Source of the DNA: Aurelia coerulea
Lineage: Eukaryota; Cnidaria; Scyphozoa; Semaeostomeae; Ulmaridae
Length of the DNA stretch: 64,000 nt
Assembly (NCBI GenBank): GCA_039566865.1
Contig: CM076955.1
Span: 19,637,501 to 19,701,500 of the forward strand
Reading direction: 5' to 3'
The notes under the pieces are model-generated. The model was not told the DNA's origin, ran no database searches, and saw only the letters and a program-made list of their open reading frames with translations. The translations under genes were made by a program, and so were the position numbers. Positions 58,001-64,000 of the stretch are shown one piece after another (within the stretch, counting starts at the first letter, position 1; the number at the start of each line of letters is the position of its first letter).

Positions 58001-58578
58001 CTTTCATCCGCCCTAGAGAAGCAAAGCTTAATATCGCGTCTGGGGCACTGACAATAAAACAGAACAATGTGAATACAATATCTAAATACCTAAATTCTTA
58101 AAATGGTAACTATTGGTGCAAAAATAGCAATTACAGTCTTAGCAAGAATAGCAATGTAGCAGCAACAGGTAATGTCTATAAACATTGGAAGGCTTTAAAA
58201 ACTTCGTTTTGAAATGTCTATGAGGGCACAAACAGTAAACATGAAGATTGTTATGCAACCTTTAAGAACCTTGTAAGAGACTCTGGTGATTCAAAATCTG
58301 ATAATTTGTAGAAACTTTCAGTACTGGCCCAAATTCTTAGTTTTTTGTTAAAAATTGCATGTATTCTAGGAAGTGCTTTGAACTCTGCAAAGAATGCAAT
58401 TTCATCATGGAGAGGGTGGTTCAGTGGAATCGTACAAGAAATTAATGATGAAATGCAAGCAAATTCAGTTAACCTTGAACTTGTGAATAGTAATGATGAA
58501 GAAATTGATGGATCTTCTGAAGAACTTTCTCATGGTATGATAATAAGAGAAAGGACAGGTAACGGTGAATCTGCATAA
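41063..58578 (+). CDS. AVL9: AVL9 homolog, DENN-domain late-secretory trafficking protein
   Basis: AVL9 proteins are DENN-domain factors implicated in late secretory traffic and cell migration. Eighteen coding exons: 41063-41152, 42889-43003, 43099-43196, 43842-43913, 44441-44530, 45105-45171, 47408-47448, 49207-49299, 50060-50129, 50960-51018, 51776-51826, 52409-52546, 54017-54146, 55694-55777, 56462-56582, 57008-57061, 57597-57676 and 58370-58578. Phases agree throughout and give 553 residues. Recognised pieces, in order, are PVLHILVIGFHHQRGAE, ALPDGAHNYEAD, AYFNEKDFSQTTILK, LILMEKKV, MSLLSLLPG, DQYGLPLEIF, LTTEDLRFADFI, WDGSDEWIRLQFKYY, FITNWKQTNNY, HPFEGGLTISDIKLR and NSAKNAISSW, all collinear with animal AVL9. 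It is shorter than the roughly 650-residue vertebrate form because the disordered insert after MSLLSLLPG is largely absent. A 5' UTR exon (ending 40456) and AG at 41006-41007 fit a spliced leader exon. Confidence 0.95.
41350..41624. mobile_element. CCTGTAC MITE, copy in AVL9 intron 1
   Basis: Starts CCTGTACGAAAATAAAAGGC and ends ATTTTTGTACAGG. The interior is an array of CCTTGTA-type units, the reverse of the 39033 and 57240 copies. Confidence 0.75.
41930..42093. mobile_element. AGACCTTTTA MITE, copy 2
   Basis: AGACCTTTTAAAGAGCCTGG to AGAGTAGCTAAAAGGTTT, with the shared interior GCTTCTATCACTATTGTGCA. One end is shortened compared with 34880-35059. Confidence 0.6.
42208..42826. mobile_element. 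619-bp TA-CCGGGTGACCCAG palindromic MITE
   Basis: TA|CCGGGTGACCCAGAAAAAAG at the left and CTTTTTTCTGGGTCACCCGG|TA at the right. Inverted homology extends far inward (AGTGACCCAACGCAATCTGT; GTGGCCGATTGAAAT) to a centre near 42500. A second copy is at 48107-48724. The reading frames 42271-42633 and 42594-42992 are artefacts of this palindrome plus exon 2. AVL9 intron 1. Confidence 0.85.
43388..43791. mobile_element. Tc1/mariner-like derived repeat, copy 2
   Basis: Right end TTGGCCACGACTG|TA, as at 26297; left GGTCTTAAACTTATGGCCAT. About 100 bp (AATTTATATAGATTTCATTG, TGACGTCATAGCAAAATGG) is present here but absent from copy 1. It lies just upstream of AVL9 exon 4. Confidence 0.55.
44060..44345. 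repeat. MITE fragment followed by a LINE-type 3' end
   Basis: 44060-44200 matches the ends of the 510-bp MITE (GATGTAAAATTCTATGGCCT; AGAAAGATTTTGAACCTATG). 44250-44345 reads TTAGATGGTAAAC then CTGACGGGGTTACCGTGTGT and an A-rich tail, as in 3' ends of some LINEs. Confidence 0.4.
44640..45093. mobile_element. ACAAGGGCA MITE copy ending 12 bp before AVL9 exon 6
   Basis: The right end ATTGTATTACAAAATATGCC then CTTGT matches the end of 35913-36512. The left end is rearranged (GTTATGTGCTTAAACGAAAG pairs with CTTTCGTTATAAGCACATAA inside). The 3' splice site of AVL9 exon 6 (AG at 45103-45104) follows after only TTCTTTTCATCATGTTT. Confidence 0.6.
45255..45857. mobile_element. 603-bp TA-CCGGGTGCGCC MITE
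   Basis: TA|CCGGGTGCGCCAAAATAAAC at the left and GTTTTGGCGTACCCGG|TA at the right. Inverted homology continues through GCACGTTTGGCAGGCCACAA and GAAGCGAGTTTCCTAAAATG. A truncated copy is at 31971. AVL9 intron 6. Confidence 0.82.
45865..45985. repeat. AGACCTTTTA MITE, truncated copy 3
   Basis: CAATGCACGATAGTGATAAA, TTTGATCCAGGCTCTTTCAC and AGAATAGCTAATTGGTCTGT are diverged, inverted matches to 34880-35059. Confidence 0.45.
46097..46425. mobile_element. G-run-bounded element with a 33-36 bp internal tandem array
   Basis: CCCCGGGGGGGGGGGTACTT at the left and AAGTACCCCCCCCCCCGGG at the right are inverted. Inside, the unit CGTTCCTTATACCAA.. followed by ACGAAAA.CGATAC repeats about six times. The 93-codon open frame here is a by-product of the array. 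AVL9 intron 6. Confidence 0.7.
46540..47345. other. AVL9 intron 6, remainder; possible retroposon tail
   Basis: No gene. 47220-47340 (CAGATGACCTTGTGTCTTCG, then an AT-rich A-tailed end) resembles 47840-47930 (TAGATGACCATGTGTCTTTT), suggesting two related retroposon 3' ends. Confidence 0.35.
47540..47935 (+). mobile_element. LINE-type 3' end containing a 10-bp minisatellite
   Basis: ECPQCRSRSALHCFSLFLEC is encoded just upstream (about 47550-47610), with a C..C...H....C spacing like LINE C-terminal domains. Then come the array at 47637-47766, the shared TGACCATGTGTCTTTT and an A-rich tail AAAATAAAAAAAG. This is probably a 5'-truncated retroposon in AVL9 intron 7. Confidence 0.4.
47637..47766 (+). 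repeat. 10-bp minisatellite, about 12-13 units
   Basis: The unit GTGTGGAGTG is repeated almost perfectly. It yields long open frames on both strands (Val-Trp-Ser-Gly-rich; Thr-Pro-His-rich) that should not be taken as genes. Confidence 0.97.
48107..48724. mobile_element. 618-bp TA-CCGGGTAACCCAG MITE, second copy
   Basis: TA|CCGGGTAACCCAGAAAAAAG to CTTTTTTCTGGGTAACCCGG|TA. Very similar along its length to 42208-42826 (CATTTCAAATCTTCAAAACA; TATAGTCCCTAGGTACTTAA). AVL9 intron 7. Confidence 0.87.
50240..50620. other. AVL9 intron 9, part; reading frames not recognised
   Basis: An open minus-strand frame (50179-50568) and a plus-strand frame (50207-50434) overlap. Neither shows a motif I know, and 50160-50200 repeats part of 49590-49620 (CTTTCTC.CTAATGCAGGCAA). 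Possibly a duplicated intron segment. Confidence 0.3.
51246..51456. mobile_element. 211-bp TA-CCGGGTGTCCCAAAA MITE
   Basis: TA|CCGGGTGTCCCAAAATGATG and CATCATTTTGGGACACCCGG|TA. Inverted arms of about 80 bp (TCGTTTGATTGCTGGTATGT; ACATATAAGCAATCAAACGA) make almost the whole element a hairpin. AVL9 intron 10. Confidence 0.85.
52039..52081 (+). repeat. (TTG)n microsatellite
   Basis: An uninterrupted TTG/TGT tract of about 14 units in AVL9 intron 11. Confidence 0.97.
52744..53110. mobile_element. 367-bp MITE with perfect 35-bp ends and 7-bp duplication
   Basis: It starts CAAGGGCGCCTACCTTGTAG and ends with its inverse. The first 35 bases at each end are identical inverted repeats, and homology continues imperfectly. 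ATTAAAC flanks both sides (52737-52743 and 53111-53117). CA..TG ends with a 7-bp duplication would fit an unusual hAT-type element. AVL9 intron 12. Confidence 0.85.
53540..53947. mobile_element. ACAAGGGCA family MITE, third copy
   Basis: TTTTGTAATACAATAGCAAC, TTGACACCTCAATTCAAAGC and the inverse GCTTTGAATTGAGGTGTCAG, then TGCTATTGTATTACGAAATC, match 35913-36512 and 44640-45093. AVL9 intron 12. Confidence 0.65.
54261..54575. mobile_element. 315-bp MITE flanked by TTAA
   Basis: AGGGGCTCCGTCGTCAAA at the left and a perfect 18-bp inverse at the right. TTAA lies at 54257-54260 and 54576-54579. A TTAA duplication suggests piggyBac/Kolobok mobilisation. AVL9 intron 13. Confidence 0.85.
55010..55519. 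mobile_element. 510-bp MITE, copy in AVL9 intron 13
   Basis: GTTCCAAATCTTTATCTCGG to AAAGATTTGGAAC. Near-identical to 30620-31129, including GGATGTGACGTCATCAA. The two copies lie in introns of different genes. Confidence 0.78.
56635..56870. mobile_element. TTAA-type MITE, one-ended copy
   Basis: TTAA|AGGGGCTCCGTCGCCAAA followed by interior matching the right part of 54261-54575 in inverse order (GGTGGCTTCACCCAAGCC). The far end is missing. AVL9 intron 15. Confidence 0.65.
57240..57542. mobile_element. CCTGTAC MITE, copy in AVL9 intron 16
   Basis: CCTGTACAAAAATACAAGGC to TATTTTCGTACAGG, with internal ACAAGGCT-type array. The longest of the three copies. Confidence 0.78.
57830..58367 (+). repeat. 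AAGAAACT-family repeat abutting AVL9 last-exon acceptor
   Basis: ACTCTCAGATCTCCAAAAAA, then TTTTGAAATGTCTATGAGGG and TTTCAGTACTGGCCCAAATT match the copy at 3680-4012. The right edge ...TTTTTTGTTAAAAATTGCAT then GTATTCTAG supplies the 3' splice site (AG at 58368-58369) of AVL9 exon 18; the 12650 copy has the same sequence up to ACATGTATG. Confidence 0.6.
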
Positions 58579-58902
58579 GCAATCAAACGTATTTTCATAA
58601 ACATAAATCCTGTTTTGCCCAGAACTAAATGTTATACTATGTGATCCAATGAAAAGCGAAATTTTCATTTTAAAAAATCACCAAATGTGATGATGCAACT
58701 GATCTTAAACATAGCTTTTGGTGCGTGTGTGTCAAGGTTCAATTGGATTATGTAATATTTCTAAGTCTATGTGTAATTTTGCGCTTTAGGAAGTTTTGTT
58801 TTTGAGAGAGTTTCATAGGTACATTCTCTGAAACTGCAACAGACAATTATAAAGAGACTTTCACCAGTCCAATCACTCAATTTGTTTGATTATAACTCAC
58901 AG

Positions 58903-59144
58903 GTGAAGCTACTTTGTCAGTCAGGATTGAGGAATTTGTTATGAAATTGGAAAACCTAGTCTTTGGTGAAAAATACATAAGCTTTTGTGCTATACTATCG
59001 CTAGATATGGCTTTTGAAGCTCTGGTATGTTCTCTCTTCCTGACAAGGAGGAAAATAAAGATCATTCCAGAAACTGGTTTGATCTTTGATATAAAACAAA
59101 AAACAGAAACCTTTATGATTGGTAGCATAATCAATTATTGGTAA
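58903..59144 (+). CDS. Possible alternative last exon of AVL9
   Basis: AVL9 exon 18 contains ACAG|GTAACG shortly before its stop. Splicing from there (phase 1) to the acceptor ACTCACAG at 58902 keeps the frame open through EATLSVRIEEFVMKLENLVF and on to a stop at 59142-59144. An AATAAA occurs near 59053. No homology was recognised in the predicted tail, and the unspliced exon already ends where AVL9 usually does. Low support. Confidence 0.25.
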
Positions 59145-59398
59145 TCTTTGGAAAATTTTCACTTTTTATTAGGTCACCTGGTGCAATTCCAAATTTGAGG
59201 AAGGGTGGCATTTAGCTTCTAGGATGAAAAATATCCCCTACTCTCTGCAATAAAAATTAATATTTAAAAAGCCTGTAAAATAATAATGGACAAGGCAATC
59301 ATATTTTACACACACGTTTTTGTAATAATAATACCATCTCAGTATATAATGCATAAATGACAATAGCACTTAAGGTAGCAGTGACAGTCTTATATTGT

Positions 59399-61242
59399 CT
59401 AAGTCTCTGTTATTTCAACTCTATCTTCTTGAGGAACTTTGAACCAATTTGGAGACTGTTCATCAACCTTCAACCAATCAAAATCATCTATTTCATCCCA
59501 TTTGTTGACTTCTTTATTCAGACATGCTTCTTCAAAGTTGTTGGACAACTCTGGATAATTCCAATTATAAGGTGCAAAGCCGACTTCCTTGCAGTCCTCA
59601 ATGATAGCTTTCCCAGTCACATGAATGTTGAAGATCGTTTTTGTTGTTGTGTGTATCCTCAGCTGTTGGCAAATAAGTGAAAATTGGCAGTTTATACAGT
59701 CGGAAACAAATGAAGCTCTGCTAACAGGCCCTGAAAGAATCTTGCAATTTTTCAAGTTATTTACATGTAGGGCTGTTGGACAGCCATAAATCTTGATAGT
59801 GCAGCCTTCTAGGTTTGAAAGTTTTATATCTTTCTGTCTGGATTCATCTGCATTTAAGGTTAGCTCAGAATTCTTCTGATTTGCAAATCCAAAATCATTT
59901 TCATTCTTGACATTTTCATTATTTCCTTGCTTCAAACTTATTTTATTCTCTTCAGATTTTTCAGGTTTTTGTGGCTCTGCACCTTTCTTTGTTCTTGATT
60001 TGAATGCAAACTTTTTTCTTGGTATCATTTCATCACGTTTTTGATAAACATCATATTGCAACTTTCGGAGAATTTCTTGTGCTTGTCTTACTTCATATGA
60101 TGGTAAAAACATTACTGAGTCGGTTACATATTTCTGAACCTGTTCCAAGAGTACTGCCATTTCATCAAATTTGCTCGCAAGATCAGGCCTGAAAAACAAA
60201 GAAAAGATTTATGATACAAACACAACAATATGTCAAGAATTCATTGGTCAATCCAACAAATCAGAATTTGGCTAGTCTGCACTTTAGCGGACCACCTTTC
60301 AATACCAGCACATTATGTGTCATAAGGGTTTGGGTCAGGTTTTGCAAAAGGGGTTTAAGGGCAAGTTAGGGTTAAGGTAGGGATAGTTAGGGTAAGGTGG
60401 AGTTAAGTTAGGGTTAGTAGGGTATATATTTGGTTTCTGAGAAGAGATATGACATTAAGCTGGTCCACTAAAGTGCAGTTGTTTAGGCCGTATACAATGT
60501 AGTATTGTATTGCGCTTTATATAAAATGAAATGAAAATGAAATGAAAAATGTTCCTAGAATTTTATCTGGTTTTGAAAAAGTTGCTTCTTTTGGATCGGC
60601 AAGATCTTTTCAAGCAATGACATGCTCATGCTCTGTAGATACTGGTTTCAGACCAAAAATTGGAAAGCACCCAACCCCAGCAACGCTTTGGAAATGGGTT
60701 TTAACTTTAATAATGACATTCCTTCATTAAGTTTTCCGTCTTCCCAAACTAGGATCGATTCTCAGCTCTGGATGTGTCGATGAAACCAAAACAGACATTC
60801 AAATGATAACGTTAGGCACACAAGATGGGCAAATTTTGTAAACAAAGAATTTAAATGTGATCAAGACAAAACAACTTTGCAGCCTCAAGGATAGATTTCA
60901 CAACTTCTGCATGCACGGTAGCCAAATTTTTTTGCACTTTCTGTTTATTTTTATTTGATTCAGTGTATTCAGAGATGTGAAATGTATTCTTCAGAAAGGC
61001 AAATCGCTTTGCCTTTTCAAAAACGCCCTGATAGATACCTACTTGCTTAGGCCACCATCAAGATTCGTCAACATTTCGGTTATCTTGTCCATCTCTTGAG
61101 TGAAAAGTCTGCTAAATGCCTCTACATTTTCTCCGGCTGGCTGGTTTGCTGCTGAATTTTCTTTCTTCTTTTGTAACTCTGCAATTCTTGCCTCTTGTCT
61201 CTTTTCAAACTGTTGTCGCAGCTTCTCGTTGTGAGCGTCCAT
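59399..61242 (-). CDS. TBCC: Tubulin-folding cofactor C
   Basis: TBCC is the final GTPase-activating cofactor of the alpha/beta-tubulin folding complex in the cytosol. Two coding exons, 61242-61043 and 60188-59399, join in phase 2 (AA|G) and give 329 residues, close to the usual 340 or so. The N-terminal third is a charged helical spectrin-like region (KLRQQFEKRQEARIAELQKK; SVMFLPSYEVRQAQEILRKL), followed by the conserved RKKFAFKSRTK. The C-terminal C-CAP/TBCC beta-helix holds CQQLRIHTT with the arginine-finger candidate Arg244, then IIEDCKEVGFAPYNWNYPEL and the terminal WDEIDDFDWLKVD...SPNW. The start is the first ATG after an in-frame TGA, with a good context (AAAATGG). AATAAA on the minus strand at 59169-59164 could serve polyadenylation. 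It is tail to tail with AVL9, 820 bp away. Confidence 0.97.
60277..60478. mobile_element. 202-bp MITE carrying a telomere-like TTAGGG tract
   Basis: CTGCACTTTAGCGGACCACC and the inverse GGTCCACTAAAGTGCAG form the ends. The interior (about 60355-60425) is a degenerate run of GTTAGGGTTAAGG, GTTAGGGTAAGG and GTTAGGGTTAG-type units. TBCC intron. Confidence 0.65.
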
Positions 61243-62164
61243 TTTGAATTTCAACTGTGAATGCAAGAGATTGCGTCATCGCCTGCGCAGCGTCCGCGTT
61301 TGATTTTACGTTTGATATTGATTTCTTTTTTTGCAGATTTGAAGTTTATTAATTTTGCAATTTTTCCATGAGTATTTTTCCAAAAATTTGAGAAAAATAA
61401 TTTCTCCATCATACAAATAGACACTTTGCCATTTGAAACATTTGTCTTTAAAACATCTTTTAAAAATCAAAACTATTATTAAGAAGGATTATCAGAACGG
61501 AGAAAGCTTTACGGAGTTGTTAGCAACCCTTCTGTACTTGTGGCGCCCATGTGTGGCATGGCAGCAATCATTCTCCTCACCCCCCCCCCACACGCAAACA
61601 ACCTTTGTTCGAAATTAGTCAAATGGCAATTTCAGAATGTGCGCACACGGATAAAAGGGATAAAATACCACTTAGCTGAAAACGAGGTTAAGCAAAAAGA
61701 GCGTCTTTAAAAAGAGGGAGTTCCCAGTATTCGAGAAAGGTCTTTTCATAAAAGATTTCGCCACGAACGAATCGTGATTTCAGGCTGAACCGGAAGAGAA
61801 TTTTTCACACAGTGCAGCAATTTCTCAGGACAAATTTGTGGACGCTCAAAGTCCAGGATATCTCGCTGACTTCAGTTTCATCAAGTGACACGAGCAAGAG
61901 GCCTATAACTAAAAAAGACCTACTCGCAAAGAAGAGAAAGGCCATCATCATCCATTCACTGCAAATTGAATACGACGCTGTGTTTGAAGCATCACATCCT
62001 CCATCACATCTAGAACAGCAACTTGCCACACACAGGTAATAGCATGCCAAATTAATTTGACTAGGTACATATAGGCCTAGGTTTTTGTTGGAACTACACG
62101 GTTTTTTTTGGGAGTGAATTTTTCAGAATAGCCAAAAGAATCTAGATTTATAAAACAGATCTTT
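61243..62164. other. TBCC upstream region and an unrecognised ORF
   Basis: 61260-61320 is the likely TBCC promoter side and contains CGCCTGCGCAGCGTCCGCG, NRF1-like. The open frame 61812-62039 (plus; KKDLLAKKRKAIIIHSLQIE inside) ends at a possible donor CACAG|GTAATA. I do not recognise it, and it may be part of a degraded transposon gene. Confidence 0.3.
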
Positions 62165-62340
62165 GACACCTACGTGATACCGCTTGTATTCTATGGATTA
62201 GAATGTGTTAACTGCACCTTGAAATCCTTGCAAAAACTTGTCGTTTTCCAAAATCATATAATGAGATTCATGACAAACAAACAACTGTCTAATCATACAC
62301 AAATTGAAGACCTCCTTCGCTTTCGGGCCTCCTTCGTACA
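62165..62340 (+). mobile_element. LINE reverse-transcriptase fragment
   Basis: IFDTYVIPLVFYGLECVNCT then LQKLVVFQNHIMRFMT resembles the post-palm segment of LINE RTs (Y..P.L.YG.E.W, then L..FQ...LR). Short and isolated, so a remnant. Confidence 0.55.
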
Positions 62341-62627
62341 ACAAAGCTCATTCCCATCACATCTACAATTAAATCCAGACTCTTGAAGCTCTATGGTCAC
62401 ACGTGCTCATGCCTACCAATTTTCCATCATCAGCAAACAAGGGCGCTGGAGCCACGAGGTACAGGGGCAGCATGGGGGCAGCAATGTGCCCTTTCCAAAA
62501 AATTTATTTCAAAAGACTGTTAATTCATCGTGTCTGTTAAACATTGGAAGGAGTTGTTTCTCGTCCGCAGTCACAATAATAGAATGATTCCTTTTCTGCT
62601 CTCAAGATCACAATATGTTTGAAGGAC

Positions 62628-63090
62628 AGTGGCGTTGCCATGGGGTGGAGACATGGCCACCCCAGTTTTCACAATGTTGATCTTATGATTTATCGAAATC
62701 AGTTAAAAAAGCTTGGGGAGGCTAGATTTTGATAGACTTGGAAATTTTTGTGATAACTGGCCTTCCTCTTGAATTCTGAATTCCTTTATTGAAGATTTCG
62801 AGAAAGGCCCTAAATTTCAATTTCTAATCAATTCTTTCCTTCCTCGTAAATTAATATATGATGTACTTGTACTTCTCTGTTTCGTTTTTGTTGCGGAAAA
62901 ATGCCTGCTGTTATGAAAAGTACTGCTTTGCTTTTCCAGAAATATAAAAATAGATCAAATAATAAAAAGGCATTCCCACGTTTGCTCTGAGGGTCTGAAG
63001 GGTATGGTCAGGAGAATTTTTCTGGGGGCTTAGCCCTCAGACCCCCTTTTTTCTTTCCACCCCAGCTGTTTGGGCTGGTGACGCCCCATT
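62628..63090. mobile_element. hAT-like repeat, CAGTGGCGTTGCCA end
   Basis: The left end CAGTGGCGTTGCCATGGGGT at 62628 and right part GGGCTGGTGACGCCCC near 63073-63088 are roughly inverted. It contains TTTTTCTGGGGGCTTAGCCC, a block shared with 8190 and 25310. Boundaries are approximate. Confidence 0.45.
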
Positions 63091-63309
63091 CGGAATAAAT
63101 GTTTAGCACAATATCCTAAACGACGATTCCTGATTAAAACCAATGGCAAACTTTGTCACCCCAAGGTGCCCTTTCTAGGATTCCTGCCCCGGCCGCATCA
63201 TTAAGCTTCTGGCACCTCTGTCAAGCAAACAAATTTAAACCACAGCCTGCCCGTTTGCCCATGCAGCTCCTGAAGGATTTGCTACAGGCTTTAAACCTCC
63301 CAAAAAGTA

Positions 63310-63899
63310 CAGGGTGTCCCAAATAAATTGTGCCCTGTTTGTCTGAAGATTGCGACAAAACGGCAAGAGATTCTCGCCAAACTTTTGCATTATAGTGGTC
63401 TTCAGATGTTCAATTAAAGTTTGCTACCATCCCCATGAAAATCCGTTGAAAAATGATGGAGCTATGACCTTCAGGAGACCAAATTTGCCTGATGACTGAA
63501 ACCAGCTGTCTGCCATTTTATCTTACTATTTTGCAGTGATAAATAGCTGCATGGATTGAAAATGAAACAACAGCCTCCAATGTCATAGCTCTCATGAAAA
63601 TGCCAATAATCCTCGGAGAGTTCCACTATTTCTTACCTTGCAAACAATATTTTTTACCTCACCTGAAGATACTTAATTTTGTCAAAATAGCAAGACAAAA
63701 TGGCCGACCGCTGGTATCAGGCAAATTTGGTCTTCTGGAGGTCATAGCTCCATCATTTTTCAACGGATTTTTACGGGAATGGTTGCAAACTTTAATTGAA
63801 TATGTGAAGAGCAACATCATGCAAAAGTTTGGCAAGAATCTTTTGCCGGTTTGTCGCAATCTTCAGGCAAATGGGGCACAATTTTTTTGGGACACCCTG
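63310..63899. mobile_element. 590-bp TA-CAGGGTGTCCCAAA palindromic MITE
   Basis: TA|CAGGGTGTCCCAAATAAATT and TTTTTTGGGACACCCTG|TA. Long inverted arms (GAAGATTGCGACAAAACGGC; GCCGGTTTGTCGCAATCTTC) extend to a centre near 63600. The 102-codon open frame inside is an artefact of the palindrome. Confidence 0.85.
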
Positions 63900-64000
63900 T
63901 AGATACTCACCAATGGACAACCCCAAAAAAAAGATCTAAATTCAATATACAACCCCTAGAAGGTATGCCTTTTGCATAACCTATTCAGTCTGACTTATCA

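Noticed and set aside
61243..61266. Extended TBCC N-terminus from 61266
   Set aside because: The codon there is TTG and an in-frame TGA lies just upstream; the first ATG is at 61242.
63594..63902. 102-codon plus-strand frame at the right edge
   Set aside because: It lies within the right arm of the 590-bp palindromic MITE; no protein similarity.
1..64000. CRISPR arrays, operons, Shine-Dalgarno sites, rRNA or tRNA genes
   Set aside because: Gene structure is eukaryotic. The tandem repeats present have no spacer pattern. No complete tRNA cloverleaf or rRNA segment was seen; the only B-box-like motif is in the SINE-like repeats.

Overview
This window is AT-rich, intron-rich animal DNA. Exons are short, splice sites are GT-AG, and introns and spacers are crowded with small inverted-repeat transposons. 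The set of conserved genes (USP31/43-type, AVL9, TBCC) fits a metazoan. The repeat load and the LINE, OTU and LRRC8-like content suggest a marine invertebrate, with an anthozoan cnidarian (coral or sea anemone) as my best guess. That guess rests on general gene and repeat style, not on a species-specific marker.

Layout. 1-2268 (minus): an open endonuclease/reverse-transcriptase reading frame of a non-LTR retrotransposon running off the left edge. 2.3-15.5 kb: no conserved gene; inverted-repeat elements, a 2.7 kb hAT-like composite carrying an OTU/vertnin-like exon, a LINE 3' remnant, one small charged ORF of unknown nature and a perfect hAT MITE. 15.6-32.3 kb (plus): a USP31/USP43-like ubiquitin-specific protease in nine coding exons, perhaps ten. 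32.3-37.1 kb: repeats only. 37.2-39.9 kb (minus): a two-exon gene joining an LRRC8-type four-transmembrane channel domain to a C-terminal OTU-like domain; this is the most unusual object here. 40.3-58.6 kb (plus): the AVL9 DENN-domain gene in eighteen coding exons, head to head with the channel gene across about 100 bp that holds a CRE palindrome and an E2F-like site. 59.4-61.2 kb (minus): tubulin-folding cofactor C (TBCC), tail to tail with AVL9. 61.3-64 kb: LINE scraps, a hAT-like element and a long palindromic MITE.

The conserved genes are ordinary housekeeping functions: deubiquitination, late-secretory traffic and tubulin folding. They do not form an obvious pathway. The novelty lies in the LRRC8-like/OTU-like fusion and in the mobile DNA: several MITE families with clean target-site duplications (9, 8, 7, TTAA, TA), one reduced to a perfect 61 bp hairpin, and repeats sitting directly against the 3' splice sites of two unrelated genes. 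All exon models come from reading the sequence, with splice phase and family similarity as checks; no database search or transcript was available.
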